The notes below the pieces were generated by a model, which ran no database searches, was not told where the DNA came from, and worked only from the letters and a program-made list of their open reading frames with translations. Made by a program: the position numbers and the translations under genes. A stretch of 5,082 nucleotides of DNA. Source: an uncultured Clostridia bacterium. Lineage in GTDB: Bacteria > Bacillota > Clostridia > Christensenellales > Aristaeellaceae. This document shows, piece by piece, positions 5,077 through 5,082 of this stretch. The stretch is taken from NCBI GenBank assembly GCA_934647145.1, contig CAKUFB010000204.1, forward strand, positions 1 to 5,082, written 5' to 3'. Each line of letters opens with the position of its first letter. The first letter of the stretch is position 1.

Positions 5077-5082
5077 GTAATG

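Noticed and set aside
5030..5082. Minus-strand promoter TTGCTT-17 bp-TATTTT
   Set aside because: Poor match to the -35 consensus, and it overlaps the stem and T-run of the terminator-like hairpin.

Overview
The window looks like a chromosomal segment of a GC-rich member of the Bacillota, most likely a gut-type Clostridia. This rests on the thrC-thrB gene order with overlapping ends, the Clostridia-style large serine recombinase preceded by a small HTH gene, and strong Shine-Dalgarno sites and U-tract terminators. No species can be named from the sequence alone.

Left part (1-1649, + strand): the C-terminal part of threonine synthase (thrC, cut by the window edge) overlaps complete homoserine kinase (thrB). 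ThrB makes O-phosphohomoserine, which ThrC converts to threonine. Codons are strongly GC-rich. A non-coding spacer with small inverted repeats follows (1650-1949).

Middle part (1950-2684, + strand): a consensus-like sigma-A promoter starts what appears to be one long non-coding transcription unit. It ends with an intact tRNA-Val(CAC) and a strong terminator. Before the tRNA lie four truncated copies of the tRNA's first 23 nt, each joined to non-tRNA sequence. The last two belong to a 159/160-bp tandem repeat whose tail has nested and crossing inverted repeats that could form H-type pseudoknots. This array is the most unusual part of the window. I do not recognise it as a known RNA family.

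Right part (2685-5082, mainly - strand): a repeat-rich intergenic stretch, then a terminator, then a two-gene operon read right to left. The operon encodes a small HTH protein and a large serine recombinase of about 524 aa. It is probably the end of an integrated mobile element lying next to the tRNA locus. The right edge carries a minus-strand terminator-like hairpin that would separate this operon from whatever lies beyond.

How the parts relate: the thr genes are housekeeping biosynthesis. The tRNA locus and its repeat array separate them from the mobile-element end. Whether the recombinase or its element created the tRNA-head copies cannot be decided here; the array and the recombinase are neighbours, but no shared att sequence was found.
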